A stretch of 6,298 nt of DNA from UBA6901 sp035256085 (GCA_035256085.1 DATEYP010000094.1:1-6298); one strand, 5' to 3'; shown: positions 1-5,226, numbered from the stretch's first letter. Numbers and translations: made by a program. Notes: generated from the letters alone by a model not told the origin.

Positions 1-963
1 GACGCCCTTGTCGTCGCCCGGAGAGAGGGCCTTGGTCATCACGTTGATGCAGTGCATGCAGCGCACGCAGTTGCGGTTGTCCACGGCCAGGCTGTCGTCG
101 TCGTTCAGCGACAGCGCCTTGGTCGGGCAGCGGTTGATGACGTTGTCGATGACGTACTTGCGGCCCTTGCCCTGCACGAAGGTCTTCACTTCCTTTTGAT
201 CGACCTTCATGTCGTCGCGCCAGGTGCCGATCACGGCCATGTCGGCGCGCTGAATGGAGTTCATGCAGTCGTTCGGGCAACCCGAGACCTTGAACTTGAA
301 CTTGTACGGCAGGGCCGGGCGGTGCATGTCGTCGAGGAAGTCGTTGACCAGCAGGCGGTGAATCTTCTGCTCGTTGGCGCAGGACTGTTCGCAGCGTGCC
401 GCACCGACGCACGACATGGCGGTGCGCACGCACGGGCCGGCGCCGCCGAGATCCCAGCCGTATTCGTTGATTTCGTCGAAGAAGTGCTGGGTCTTCTCGG
501 AGGTGGTGCCGATGAACATGATATTGCCGGTCTGGCCGTGGAAGGCGATCAGGCCGGAGCCGTACTTGTCCCAGGAGTTCGACAGCTTGCGCAGCATGTT
601 GGTGGTGTAGTGATTGCCGGCCGGCGGCTGGACGCGCAGGGTATGGAATTCCTTCGACTCGGGGAACATGCTCGCGACTTCCGAGAAGCGCGGGATAATG
701 CCGCCGCCGTAGCCGAATACGGATACAGTGCCGCCTTTCCAGTAGCCGAGACGGGTCTTATAGGAGTGCTCCAGCTGGCCGAGCAGGTCGACCATCATGT
801 TGTTCTCGAGCGCCAGGCGCTTGAGGCCGGTGACGAAGCTCGGCCACGGACCGCTCTCGAGTTGGTCGAGCATCGGGGTCTTGTGGAATGCCTTGGTGGA
901 TTTTTTCTTGTCCAGCGGCAAATAGGTGGAATGCTTTTCCGGGTTTTTCGGTGTTTGAGCCAT
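1..963 (-). CDS. dsrA: Dissimilatory sulfite reductase alpha subunit DsrA, oxidative (reverse) type; 3' end outside window
   Basis: The minus strand encodes 321 codons from an ATG at 963 with no stop before the window edge. The family is usually about 410-440 residues, so roughly the last quarter is missing. DsrA pairs with DsrB in the cytoplasmic alpha2beta2 siroheme enzyme, which in sulfur oxidisers runs in the sulfite-forming direction. Seen directly: the N-terminal segment TPMLDQLESGPWPSF (29-43); a GYWKGGTVSVFGYGGGIIPRF stretch (73-93); the siroheme-[4Fe-4S] cysteines in C185-x5-C191 and C229-PND-C233; and an inserted ferredoxin domain with C279 (RCPTKAL) and the C299-x2-C302-x2-C305 cluster (CVRCMHC). 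No key residue is missing in the visible part. The start is fixed by an AGGAGGT ribosome binding site 7 bases upstream. Assignment to the oxidative branch is by remembered resemblance to purple-sulfur-bacterial DsrA, not by a tree. dsrB and other dsr genes would be expected to the left. Confidence 0.97.
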   Translation of the reverse strand, partial: MAQTPKNPEKHSTYLPLDKKKSTKAFHKTPMLDQLESGPWPSFVTGLKRLALENNMMVDLLGQLEHSYKTRLGYWKGGTVSVFGYGGGIIPRFSEVASMFPESKEFHTLRVQPPAGNHYTTNMLRKLSNSWDKYGSGLIAFHGQTGNIMFIGTTSEKTQHFFDEINEYGWDLGGAGPCVRTAMSCVGAARCEQSCANEQKIHRLLVNDFLDDMHRPALPYKFKFKVSGCPNDCMNSIQRADMAVIGTWRDDMKVDQKEVKTFVQGKGRKYVIDNVINRCPTKALSLNDDDSLAVDNRNCVRCMHCINVMTKALSPGDDKGV

Positions 964-970
964 TGAAACG

Positions 971-977
971 ACCTCCT
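971..977 (-). promoter_or_regulatory. Strong Shine-Dalgarno site of dsrA
   Basis: On the minus strand the sequence AGGAGGT lies 7 bases before the dsrA ATG. It matches the anti-Shine-Dalgarno consensus perfectly, supports the chosen start, and fits a highly translated enzyme. It is the best ribosome binding site in the window together with that of the DsrC-like gene. Confidence 0.9.
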
Positions 978-1235
978 GTGCGCAACCAAGGATGGATCAG
1001 AGTGCCTTCCGCCACGCTTGGCGCAGAAGTCACCGTTTGAATATCATTATCTTTAAATTACGGGTTACGAGAGCGGCAGAAATGGCTTTACGGCATGTCA
1101 GCGACATTCCGGAATATCAGCCCGGGAAACAGACCCTCAACCACCGCAGGTAACCGAATTCTGGTGCGGGGCAGATACTAGTCATCCCTTATACATCAAT
1201 TAAATCTTTCATTAGGGAGGGGACGGGCGCACAGG

Positions 1236-1255
1236 ATATCCCCCTAAGGAGATAT
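1236..1255. promoter_or_regulatory. 20-bp imperfect palindrome, candidate operator
   Basis: ATATC at 1236-1240 is mirrored by GATAT at 1251-1255, and the ten bases between continue the symmetry (CC with GG, central TA). Eight of the ten base pairs of the dyad match. It lies in the dsrA/dioxygenase divergent region, where a regulator of sulfur oxidation genes could bind. No family of regulator can be named from it. Confidence 0.35.
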
Positions 1256-1309
1256 GCCGCAATCCTGAATAAAGAATTAATGCAGGAATTCAAAGCTGGT
1301 ATATAAATA

Positions 1310-1335
1310 ATGTATACATAATAACAACGTGTTAT
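1310..1335. promoter_or_regulatory. Two adjacent AT-rich dyads, candidate regulator binding sites
   Basis: ATGTATACAT at 1310-1319 is a perfect 10-bp palindrome. One base later ATAACA (1321-1326), spacer ACG, and TGTTAT (1330-1335) form a perfect 6-bp interrupted dyad. Two symmetric elements in immediate succession within the AT-rich part of a divergent promoter region suggest an operator, but AT-rich DNA gives such palindromes by chance fairly often. Confidence 0.35.
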
Positions 1336-1540
1336 ATGCATCTTCTATTTTGAATTATATTGGTTGGCCCGAGCGTAATTTCTCTGTTTTCAGCATTTTT
1401 TCGATCAGAACAGTCGCAGCAATCGGCGCGCATGGCGCTTAAAATGCGCTGGACGAATGCCTTCGACACACAGCGCCTGGGCCGGACAGGATGCGCCTGC
1501 CGCCTGGTTGAAGTTTCGCATGTCGCTGGCCAGAGACCAA

Positions 1541-2458
1541 ATGCCTTCATTTCCTGACAGTCCGTTCGCGCTTGAGAATGCCGAGTCTTACGCTGTCTGG
1601 CGGAAGGCCAAATTGAACGGCTATCCAGCGGGTGCCGAAGCGCTGCGCGTCGAAGTGAATGACCCGCGTGCACTGAGCGAATCAGAACGGCACCGGTTGT
1701 TACAGGTGTGTCGCAAGGCCAACATGGCCATCTATGCAAGCCGGCTCGGCGACCTTGCGGACAAGCAGATTCCACGCCGCCTCGGGGAACAGTTCGGACT
1801 ATCCCGTCTGGACAGTAACCTGCTGGCCGATGAGGATGCCGTGACCTCGCTGCAGGTAGCGTCGGAAAAATCCGGGCGCGGCTACATTCCGTACTCGAAC
1901 CGCAGGCTCCTGTGGCACACCGACGGTTACTACAATCCGCCGGAAAGGCGCGTGCGGGCATTTGTGCTGCACTGCGTCACGCCGGCCGCAAGCGGCGGAG
2001 AGAATGCCTTGCTCGATCCGGAGATCGCCTACCTGAGGCTGCGGGATGAGAATCCGGAATTTATTCGCGCGCTGACGGCGCCGGACGCCCTGACCATTCC
2101 GGCGAACACCGAGGAGGGTGGCGAGAGTCGCCCGGCGCAGACCGGTCCGGTATTCAGTGTTGATCCCGCGACTGGCAGCCTCCATATGCGTTATACGGCG
2201 CGCACCCGCAGCATCGAATGGAAACCGGATGCGAAGACGCACAAGGCGGTGAAGGCCCTGGAGCGATTGCTCGCCGGCGATTCGCCGCATGTTTTTGGTT
2301 ATCGCCTCGCTGCCGGAGAAGGGCTGTTGTGCAATAACGTGCTGCATAACCGCACGGGTTTTACGGATGATGTGGACAAAGGCCTGACCCGACTGCTATA
2401 CCGGGCGCGTTATTATGATCGCATTGTAGGCACAAACGTCAGCGATGAAGTTGGGTAA
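1541..2458 (+). CDS. TauD/TfdA-family Fe(II)/2-oxoglutarate-dependent dioxygenase
   Basis: The 305-aa product matches the TauD/TfdA clade of non-haem iron oxygenases, which couple 2-oxoglutarate decarboxylation to substrate hydroxylation. Seen directly: an iron-binding H126-T-D128 motif (LLWHTDGYYN), the distal histidine H269 (NNVLHNRTGF), and arginines 284-290 (RLLYRAR) placed where the family binds the 2-oxoglutarate carboxylate. All three metal ligands are present, so the enzyme looks intact. The substrate cannot be read from sequence; sulfonates such as taurine are only one possibility. The frame stays open upstream to ATGs at 1457 and 1520. I chose 1541 because the family-like sequence begins just after it (SPFALENAESYAVWRKAKL) and a weak GAG lies 5 bases upstream; none of the three has a strong ribosome binding site. 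It diverges from dsrA and is followed by a palindrome cluster that may end its transcript. Confidence 0.88.
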   Translation: MPSFPDSPFALENAESYAVWRKAKLNGYPAGAEALRVEVNDPRALSESERHRLLQVCRKANMAIYASRLGDLADKQIPRRLGEQFGLSRLDSNLLADEDAVTSLQVASEKSGRGYIPYSNRRLLWHTDGYYNPPERRVRAFVLHCVTPAASGGENALLDPEIAYLRLRDENPEFIRALTAPDALTIPANTEEGGESRPAQTGPVFSVDPATGSLHMRYTARTRSIEWKPDAKTHKAVKALERLLAGDSPHVFGYRLAAGEGLLCNNVLHNRTGFTDDVDKGLTRLLYRARYYDRIVGTNVSDEVG

Positions 2459-2478
2459 TGAACAATACGACGACATTT

Positions 2479-2517
2479 CCCCTCACCCCATCCCTCTCCC
2501 CAAGGGGAGAGGGAGAG
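2479..2517. repeat. Intergenic palindromic repeat, copy 1
   Basis: An 11-bp perfect stem, TCCCTCTCCCC (2491-2501) with GGGGAGAGGGA (2504-2514), closes over an AA loop, preceded by CTCACCCCA. It lies about 30 bases past the dioxygenase stop and ends in GAGAGTTT, so it could also serve as a transcription terminator although the T-run is weak. The CCCTCTCCC/GGGAGAGGG type of repeat is common between genes in gammaproteobacteria. Confidence 0.8.
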
Positions 2518-2594
2518 TTTGAGAGAAGCCCTAATTTTGATTGGATCGCATCCGTGGTACCGGTGCGCAGGACGCATGAGCGAGAATTTGTATG

Positions 2595-2695
2595 CTCCCC
2601 TCTCCCCAAGTGAACAGGGACGCGCGCAAGCGCGCTCGGCTCGCCCCCTTCTCCCTCCGGGAGAAGGGATGGGGATGAGGGGGCGGGAGAAGGTG
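2595..2695. repeat. Intergenic palindromic repeat, copy 2 (compound)
   Basis: The core is a 10-bp perfect stem, CCCTTCTCCC (2646-2655) with GGGAGAAGGG (2659-2668), loop TCC. On the right it continues GATGGGGATGAGGG, the reverse complement of the left flank of the other copies, so this copy lies in the opposite orientation. To its left are a partial half-copy CTCCCCTCTCCCC and a small GCGCGC-AA-GCGCGC hairpin (2622-2635), giving a compound structure. Confidence 0.75.
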
Positions 2696-2718
2696 AGTTG
2701 GTGAAAATTTTGAGGAAG

Positions 2719-2776
2719 CCCTCACCCCATCCCTCTATTGAATGAAGCCTCATTCACTATGCGGGAGAGGGGGAGT
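2719..2776. repeat. Intergenic palindromic repeat, copy 3, with a second hairpin inside its loop
   Basis: The left flank CCCTCACCCCATCCCTCT is present, but the left arm then breaks off and the right arm GCGGGAGAGGG appears only 24 bases later. The bases between form a separate perfect 7-bp hairpin, TGAATGA (2739-2745), loop AGCC, TCATTCA (2750-2756). The copy is therefore altered or interrupted relative to the others. Confidence 0.7.
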
Positions 2777-2812
2777 TTGGACGTAAGTAAGTATAGTTGT
2801 GCACGAGGAACG

Positions 2813-2860
2813 ACCCACCCTCTCCCCATCCCTCTCCCTGAGGGAGAGGGGGAGTGGGTG
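2813..2860. repeat. Intergenic palindromic repeat, copy 4
   Basis: A 9-bp perfect stem, CCCTCTCCC (2830-2838) with GGGAGAGGG (2842-2850), loop TGA, is enclosed by a second 6-bp pairing, ACCCAC (2813-2818) with GTGGGT (2854-2859). It ends 22 bases before the start codon of the 70-aa gene, so it would sit in that gene's 5' leader if transcription begins upstream. Confidence 0.8.
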
Positions 2861-2882
2861 AAAATCTATTTTAAGGCCTGAC

Positions 2883-3095
2883 ATGCTTTATCTGAGCGAA
2901 ATACTGATCCAGCACCCACAACTTGAAAACTTCGAACAGCTGTTGGCGACCATCACCCGGCGCGCCCAGGAAACCGGCGAGCTGCATTTCAAGATCGACG
3001 TGAAGCCGCCCTATCCGGACACGCCGCAGAATTGGGAGGATCGTCTGGAAGGCGCGTTCGTCGGCATTCATTCCATCACCCGCTCACAGTACTGA
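2883..3095 (+). CDS. Small protein of unknown function (70 aa), first gene of the Cas6-like cassette
   Basis: I do not recognise this family. The 70-aa product has no signal peptide, membrane segment or cysteine. Its N-terminal part (about 5-32) reads as amphipathic helix (ILIQHPQLENFEQLLATITR), followed by a short beta-like segment (ELHFKIDVKPPYPDTP, 33-48) and a WEDRLEGAF helix (51-59). The composition is that of a normal soluble protein and the codon usage matches its neighbours, which argues for a real gene. An AAGG 7 bases upstream of the ATG is a modest ribosome binding site. It lies 49 bases before the next gene on the same strand, so co-transcription with the helical and Cas6-like genes is likely. 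Confidence 0.75.
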   Translation: MLYLSEILIQHPQLENFEQLLATITRRAQETGELHFKIDVKPPYPDTPQNWEDRLEGAFVGIHSITRSQY

Positions 3096-3144
3096 ACTGA
3101 GCATCAGCACGCACGCCGTGTCCGGTGCGGGAGTCGCAAGTATC

Positions 3145-3846
3145 ATGAAATACCTGAAAGAAGAGCACATGCGCGATGCCGACAGCGGCGAGGATGTGGA
3201 AGAATCCGCCTACCTGCTGGAGGCGCGTCTCGCCGAGCTGCGCCAGCACCGTGCCGAAGTCCAGGATCGGAACTCGAGTCCGTATGCGGACCTGCTGCTG
3301 GAAGAAGGCCGGTTACTCATTCGCCTGGAAAAAATGGGCGAGGCCTGGGACGCGGCGCGTGGCGCATTTGATATCTATCTCGGTCGGGAGAATTGGCACG
3401 GAGCGGTCGAGGCCTGCGACGTGCTGTATGCCGCGGACCGGCCTGGTTCGCTGGCCGCGCTCGGTCAGGGCATCTGGCTGGCCGTGACCTTCCCGGTCGA
3501 TCCGGAACTGACGGTCGCGATGCTGGAGCACGTGGTGGAGGAAACGCCGGACGATTCGGACGGCGCCGCGGTCGCGGCGGTGACCGCGCATTATGTCGTG
3601 GATCTGCGCGCCGAGGACAGACGGCGCGACGATCTGGTGTTCTATACCAACAACCTGCTCGGCACCGTGGCGCGCCGCCACAGCCAGGTGCAGAGCCAGG
3701 AGGCGTACGACTTCTGGGTGCGCAAACTTGAGCTGCACGATCCGCAGCTGTTTCTGCCGCGTCTGCGCAATGTCGTTGACGTGCTGGTGCAGGACGACTG
3801 GTGGTTCGACCGCGATGCGCTGCGCGAACGGCTGCCGGTGAACTGA
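3145..3846 (+). CDS. Helical, possibly TPR-like protein of unknown function (233 aa)
   Basis: The product is soluble, acidic at the N-terminus and almost entirely helical by inspection. Residues about 47-95 (YADLLLEEGRLLIRLEKMGE, then AWDAARGAFDIYL and WHGAVEACDVLY) have the paired-helix pattern with small residues seen in TPR-type repeats, but no canonical TPR consensus is complete, so the fold is an inference. The C-terminal part has a distinctive VLVQDDWWFDRDALRERLP stretch (213-231). There is no catalytic motif I can name. I chose the ATG at 3145 because GGGAG lies 11 bases upstream; a GTG at 3118 would add nine residues, and an ATG at 3169 after AAGAAGAG is the other option. The gene ends 2 bases before the Cas6-like start, implying translational coupling and probably a shared function, such as a scaffold or partner for that RNA-binding protein. 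Confidence 0.85.
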   Translation: MKYLKEEHMRDADSGEDVEESAYLLEARLAELRQHRAEVQDRNSSPYADLLLEEGRLLIRLEKMGEAWDAARGAFDIYLGRENWHGAVEACDVLYAADRPGSLAALGQGIWLAVTFPVDPELTVAMLEHVVEETPDDSDGAAVAAVTAHYVVDLRAEDRRRDDLVFYTNNLLGTVARRHSQVQSQEAYDFWVRKLELHDPQLFLPRLRNVVDVLVQDDWWFDRDALRERLPVN

Positions 3847-3848
3847 TC

Positions 3849-4529
3849 ATGTTCTGGCAGGAAAACCGTGAAGAAGCGCGCGCCATTCCGGACGACGTCG
3901 TGGATATCGTCTACCAGATCGATTGCCGTGCCTTGCCCGTGGACCACGCCTGGGCGTTGTCGCAGGCAGTGCGTGCGGTTTTACCCTGGCTTGCAGACGA
4001 GCCTTCTGCCGGCGTGCATCCCATCCATGTCGCGGATTCCGGGAATGGCTGGATGCGTCCGGAGAACGCCACCGACCTGTTGTGCCTGTCGCGCCGCACC
4101 CGGCTGGTGCTGCGCGTGCCGCGCCAGCGCATCGACGCCGCCCAGACACTAGTCGGCCAGCAGCTTGATGTCGCCGGTCACGCGTTGCGCGTGGACAAGG
4201 CAAGCCTGCGGCCGCTCAGTCCCATCACCACTATCTTTTCGCGTTACGTGGTGAGCGCCGAAGGCCTGAACGAGACCGCTTTTCTGCAGGCCGCGCAGCG
4301 CGAGATGGAGGCGCTTGGTGTGCGCCCGAAGAAAATGATGTGCGGCATCGAAAGGTTCATCGCCACGCCTGACCAGCCGGTGCATACCCGCAGTCTGATG
4401 CTTACCGAACTGAGCCGGCAGGAGTCCGTTACCCTGCAACAACGCGGTCTCGGACCGCTGCGCCACCTGGGCTGCGGCCTGTTTATTCCGCATAAAGACA
4501 TGAAGGACCTGGGGCAGGCCTTGGAATAG
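3849..4529 (+). CDS. cas6: Cas6/Cmx6-like RAMP protein (CRISPR RNA endonuclease homologue), orphan
   Basis: The 226-aa product matches the subtype MYXAN Cas6 (Cmx6) family from memory of its motifs: VDIVYQIDCRALPVDHAWAL followed by VLPWL near the N-terminus (18-47), the middle LVGQQLDVAGHALRV segment (101-115), and the C-terminal glycine-rich loop GLGPLRHLGCG (200-210) followed by LFIP. That loop is the hallmark of Cas6-type RAMP proteins, which bind and cut hairpin-containing RNA. H33 in LPVDH is the obvious candidate general base or acid, but catalysis cannot be proved from sequence. About 170-198 (IATPDQPVHTRSL and onward) is less familiar. No CRISPR array and no cas3, cas5, cas7, cas8, cas1 or cas2 gene occurs in the window; the neighbours are an unknown helical protein 2 bases upstream and sulfur genes downstream. 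A GGTGA 7 bases upstream can serve as ribosome binding site. The protein may be a Cas6 homologue with a non-CRISPR role. Confidence 0.82.
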   Translation: MFWQENREEARAIPDDVVDIVYQIDCRALPVDHAWALSQAVRAVLPWLADEPSAGVHPIHVADSGNGWMRPENATDLLCLSRRTRLVLRVPRQRIDAAQTLVGQQLDVAGHALRVDKASLRPLSPITTIFSRYVVSAEGLNETAFLQAAQREMEALGVRPKKMMCGIERFIATPDQPVHTRSLMLTELSRQESVTLQQRGLGPLRHLGCGLFIPHKDMKDLGQALE

Positions 4530-4549
4530 ACGCCCGTGCTTTGTATCAT

Positions 4550-4563
4550 GCGCGTTATCGCGC
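4550..4563. repeat. Short GC hairpin just after the Cas6-like gene
   Basis: GCGCG (4550-4554), loop TTAT, CGCGC (4559-4563) forms a perfect 5-bp stem 20 bases past the stop codon. There is no following T-run, so a Rho-independent terminator is not well supported. A short GC stem with a small loop is also the general shape of RNA that Cas6 enzymes recognise, but that link is speculative. Confidence 0.4.
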
Positions 4564-4597
4564 GAACCGAATGATTGAACCTAGAAAAAGTAATTAA

Positions 4598-4724
4598 CCG
4601 CAGATGAACGCAGATAAACAGAATATTCAATGCGCTGCATGTATTCGCCGGCCCACCAAAAGGGTGAATGGCTTCGGTGCCTCAATGGCATGATTCATTT
4701 GCATTAATCTGCGTTCATCTGCGG
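4598..4724. repeat. Exact 18-bp inverted-repeat pair enclosing 91 bases
   Basis: CCGCAGATGAACGCAGAT at 4598-4615 is repeated as its exact reverse complement at 4707-4724. Each arm itself contains GCAGAT twice (GCAGATGAAC-GCAGAT), the pattern of a widespread bacterial intergenic repeat. The 91 bases between hold no gene; they are ordinary in composition with minor local pairing. The unit lies between the Cas6-like and DsrC-like genes and would form a long stem-loop if transcribed. No transposase or target-site duplication is visible. Confidence 0.85.
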
Positions 4725-4778
4725 CTAAACGCCACGTTTTTAGTTGAAGTATTTTTGGCAACTTTTCCTGATATTGAA

Positions 4779-4784
4779 GGGAGG
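4779..4784 (+). promoter_or_regulatory. Strong Shine-Dalgarno site of the DsrC-like gene
   Basis: GGGAGG within the longer AAGGGAGGAA lies 4 bases before the ATG at 4789 and decides the start. An upstream in-frame ATG at 4744 would add 15 residues (MKYFWQLFLILKGGN) unlike any DsrC N-terminus and would place this site inside the gene. Confidence 0.85.
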
Positions 4785-4788
4785 AAAC

Positions 4789-5127
4789 ATGAGTATCGAG
4801 TTCAACGGCAAGACCATCGAAACCAATGCCACCGGCTTCCTGGCGAACCAGGAGGACTGGAACAAGGAGCTGGCCGAGCATATGGCGCAGCTGGAAGGCA
4901 TCACGCTCACCCAGAAACACTGGGACCTGATTGAATTCCTGCGGGATGAATTCATCAACAACAGCGGCAACCAGCCCAACACCCGCAATATCGTCAAGGC
5001 GATGGCGGACAAGTGGGGCACGGACGTCACCCAGAAGGACGTCTACGACCTGTTCCCGAAGGATCCGAGCAAGCAGGGCGGCCGCATTGCCGGCCTGCCG
5101 GAATCGCGCCGCAAGGGCGGATATTGA
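4789..5127 (+). CDS. DsrC/TusE-family protein lacking both C-terminal cysteines (RspA-like)
   Basis: The 112-aa product aligns along its length with DsrC: an N-terminal beta pair (IEFNGKTIETNATGFLANQEDW, 3-24), HWDLIEFLRDEF (44-55), the helix-turn-helix-like region, and YDLFPKDPSKQ (86-96) followed by RIAGLPE (99-105). Canonical DsrC ends with two cysteines on a flexible arm, as in KQACR and GCV, which carry sulfur as a trisulfide to or from DsrAB; TusE keeps only the last one. Here the equivalent positions are G98 (KQGGR) and G111 (GGY), and the tail has two extra residues (ESRRK). There is no cysteine anywhere in the protein. The family literature gives cysteine-free members the name RspA and suggests a regulatory role. 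It therefore cannot do the usual redox chemistry and may bind DNA or compete with DsrC for partners. It has a strong ribosome binding site and its own upstream region, and precedes a sulfurtransferase. Confidence 0.93.
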   Translation: MSIEFNGKTIETNATGFLANQEDWNKELAEHMAQLEGITLTQKHWDLIEFLRDEFINNSGNQPNTRNIVKAMADKWGTDVTQKDVYDLFPKDPSKQGGRIAGLPESRRKGGY

Positions 5128-5132
5128 TACGG

Positions 5133-5226
5133 CAGATACAAGGGGAAAGGTACAAGATACAAGTAAACCCAGATTGGCCGTGGTTTTACCTCAAACTTGT
5201 ATCTTGAACCTTGTATCTTGTATCTG
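5133..5226. repeat. 32-nt imperfect inverted repeat abutting the sulfurtransferase start
   Basis: The arm at 5133-5164 (CAGATACAAGGGGAAAGG, then TACAAGATACAAGT) and the reverse complement of 5195-5226 agree at 27 of 32 positions, with the mismatches clustered in one internal patch. Each arm is built from repeats of AAGATACAAG. The left arm begins 5 bases after the DsrC-like stop and the right arm ends immediately before the ATG at 5227. As RNA it would form a long stem with a loop of about 30 bases, which could end the upstream transcript or control translation of the downstream gene. Confidence 0.85.

Larger units (their letters stand above)
964..1540. other. Divergent AT-rich intergenic region between dsrA and the dioxygenase gene
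   Basis: This stretch of 577 bases has no convincing gene on either strand. Its middle (about 1185-1360) is much richer in A/T than the flanking genes. Because the two flanking genes diverge, it should carry the dsr promoter on the minus strand and the dioxygenase promoter on the plus strand. I see several dyads (annotated separately) and a 10-bp perfect palindrome ATTCCGGAAT at 1106-1115. No clear -35/-10 pair with correct spacing stands out on either strand; a GATAAT hexamer on the minus strand near 1047 is a weak -10 candidate without a good -35. A possible longer start for the dioxygenase (1457 or 1520) would shorten the region. Confidence 0.6.
2459..2882. other. Gene-free region filled with palindromic repeats
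   Basis: The 424 bases between the dioxygenase and the next gene contain no credible reading frame. They are dominated by four copies of a pyrimidine/purine-biased palindromic repeat, annotated singly below, separated by about 50-80 bases of unremarkable sequence. Copies share flanking words as well as the hairpins: CTCACCCCATCCCTCT occurs in copies 1 and 3, and GTGAAAAT follows copies 2 and 4. This suggests one element family rather than independent hairpins. Confidence 0.8.

Noticed and set aside
52..966. Long plus-strand open frame of 304 codons opposite dsrA
   Set aside because: It is the antisense shadow of dsrA. Its translation is rich in V, A, H and G with no recognisable domain, while the minus strand encodes an intact DsrA.
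1254..1268. Tiny leader peptide (ATG CCG CAA TCC TGA) after AAGGAG
   Set aside because: The spacing of 2 bases between AAGGAG and ATG is too short for good initiation, and four codons carry no information. The bases are better explained by the palindrome at 1236-1255.
1332..1961. Minus-strand open frame of 209 codons
   Set aside because: It overlaps the dioxygenase coding region and reads as low-complexity R, C and S-rich protein typical of a shadow frame in GC-rich DNA.
2479..2860. CRISPR array, given the nearby Cas6-like gene
   Set aside because: The repeats differ in length, orientation and spacing, are palindromic throughout, and are not separated by uniform unique spacers. They are intergenic palindromic repeats.
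3317..3886. Minus-strand open frame of 189 codons across the helical-protein gene
   Set aside because: Composition is almost all R, P, A and S, as expected from an antisense frame; the plus strand has a coherent protein coupled to the Cas6-like gene.
4744..4788. Upstream ATG extending the DsrC-like protein by 15 residues
   Set aside because: The extension is hydrophobic and unlike DsrC N-termini, and the strong GGGAGG ribosome binding site lies inside it, immediately before the ATG at 4789.
5197..5226. TTG start giving a ten-residue longer sulfurtransferase
   Set aside because: The extra residues are encoded by the right arm of the inverted repeat and there is no ribosome binding site; the ATG at 5227 begins just before the rhodanese domain.
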